Part shown: piece by piece, positions 15,241 through 15,451 of the stretch
Position numbering within the stretch: position 1 is the stretch's first letter
Layout of the letters: the number at the start of each line of letters is the position of its first letter
Source of the DNA: JBEKJU01 sp050011095
Lineage (GTDB): Bacteria > Desulfobacterota > Syntrophorhabdia > Syntrophorhabdales > WCHB1-27
Assembly: GCA_050011095.1 (NCBI GenBank)
Contig: JBEKJU010000059.1
Coordinates: forward strand, 1 to 15,451
Direction: 5' to 3'
Length of the DNA: 15,451 nt
Notes under the pieces: generated by a model
Told to the model about the DNA's origin: nothing
The model's input: only the letters and a program-made list of their open reading frames with translations
Database searches by the model: none
Program-made: the position numbers and the translations under genes

Positions 15241-15254
15241 CTTACTATAGTAAG
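15241..15254. promoter_or_regulatory. 14-bp perfect palindrome, probable operator
   Basis: CTTACTATAGTAAG is an exact palindrome. It lies just downstream of the likely start point of the minus-strand promoter, a usual place for a repressor site. ACTATAG recurs at 15255-15261. No cognate regulator is encoded in the window. Confidence 0.5.
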
Positions 15255-15276
15255 ACTATAGAAATAGGTATAACTA

Positions 15277-15305
15277 ATAGTATTGCATTTCAATTATCAC
15301 GTCAA
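15277..15305 (-). promoter_or_regulatory. minus-strand promoter facing the copper genes
   Basis: On the minus strand TTGACG (15305-15300) and TACTAT (15282-15277) are separated by 17 bp, a good sigma70 arrangement. It would fire towards 14860. Confidence 0.5.
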
Positions 15306-15309
15306 CAGT

Positions 15310-15336
15310 TTTTTCCAGAAAATAAGTCTGGAAAAA
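15310..15336. promoter_or_regulatory. 10-bp dyad between divergent promoters
   Basis: TTTTTCCAGA (15310-15319) and TCTGGAAAAA (15327-15336) are exact inverted repeats around 7 nt. The centre, 15323, is also the midpoint between the two -35 boxes, so one bound dimer could act on both promoters. Confidence 0.55.
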
Positions 15337-15340
15337 CTTC

Positions 15341-15369
15341 TTGACAATCCCCGCCCCGTATGACATAGT
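15341..15369 (+). promoter_or_regulatory. plus-strand promoter reading out of the window
   Basis: TTGACA (15341-15346), 17-bp spacer, CATAGT (15364-15369) with an extended -10 TGA directly before it (15361-15363). A transcript would start near 15376 and run past the window end. Confidence 0.55.
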
Positions 15370-15393
15370 AAACTATTGTTAGTATCTTCAGTA

Positions 15394-15451
15394 GGCCCTG
15401 CCGAAAAGTCCCAGACGTCTTGGGATACCCAACACCCTGAGAAATCAGGGA
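15394..15451 (+). promoter_or_regulatory. structured 5' leader with alternative pairings, cut by window end
   Basis: TCCCA (15409-15413) pairs with TGGGA (15421-15425). CCCTGA (15435-15440) pairs with TCAGGG (15445-15450) around a GAAA tetraloop. CCCTG at 15396-15400 could compete for the same CAGGG, giving two mutually exclusive folds. I do not recognise a riboswitch class. Confidence 0.35.

Larger units (their letters stand above)
15145..15270 (-). ncRNA. candidate small RNA or attenuated leader
   Basis: A predicted transcript from about 15270 (promoter -35 at 15305-15300, -10 at 15282-15277) to the terminator-like hairpin near 15145 would be about 125 nt and holds no convincing ORF. It would carry the 14-bp palindrome near its 5' end and the 13-bp hairpin at its 3' end. 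I do not recognise a known RNA family. It may equally be the 5' leader of the copper genes. Confidence 0.3.

Noticed and set aside
1..15451. CRISPR array, tRNA, rRNA, integrase attachment sites
   Set aside because: No regularly spaced repeats, no cloverleaf-like sequence and no integrase or resolvase gene were seen in the window.

Overview
The window looks like a piece of a GC-rich Gram-negative chromosome. The evidence is an RND tripartite pump with a periplasmic adaptor and an outer-membrane lipoprotein channel, an outer-membrane beta-barrel protein, and signal peptides on several products. A CobN/ChlI/ChlD-type chelatase cluster next to NosL-type copper genes would suit an anaerobic Desulfobacterota- or Nitrospirota-like lineage, but no taxonomic marker is present and this is a weak inference. 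The dominant theme is handling of transition metals.

Left part (1-3013). A 573-bp leader region without a convincing gene is followed by an orphan hybrid sensor kinase (574-2400) with a multi-helix membrane sensor, HisKA/HATPase and a C-terminal receiver. Downstream lies the decayed C-terminal third of a REP-associated tyrosine transposase (about 2416-2709) and then non-coding sequence ending in a sigma70-like promoter.

Efflux island (3014-9452). A small exported CxxC protein (3014-3322) precedes a possible 34-codon upstream ORF and a tightly packed operon: membrane-fusion protein (3687-4850), heavy-metal RND pump with a CzcA-like D-x5-D-x6-E signature (4843-7941), and a NodT/OprM-type outer-membrane lipoprotein channel (7944-9452). 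Overlaps of 8-13 nt and a strong SD before the third gene indicate translational coupling.

Chelatase remnant (about 10008-12922). On the minus strand a ChlD-like AAA+/VWA subunit is preceded by a ChlI-like subunit that lacks its Walker A third. The two are in different frames. The conserved N-terminus of ChlD has no ATG, GTG or TTG start in frame, but a canonical -1 slippery heptamer with an upstream SD-like element lies exactly where a ChlI-to-ChlD shift would be needed. Facing the other way is only the first 110 residues of a CobN/ChlH-type large subunit. The locus has been rearranged or truncated, or is misassembled.

Copper locus (12983-14860, minus strand). A two-gene unit encodes a Cys/His-rich small exported protein and a 493-aa fusion of a NosL copper-binding domain, a His-rich linker and a Met-rich outer-membrane barrel.

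Right end (14861-15451). No convincing ORF, but dense regulatory structure: a 13-bp terminator-like hairpin, a 14-bp perfect palindrome, and a pair of divergent promoters arranged symmetrically about a 10-bp dyad, one facing the copper genes and one facing out of the window into a folded leader. The small Cys proteins, the RND pump and the NosL-barrel fusion plausibly form one envelope metal-detoxification programme; the connection is inferred from content and proximity only.
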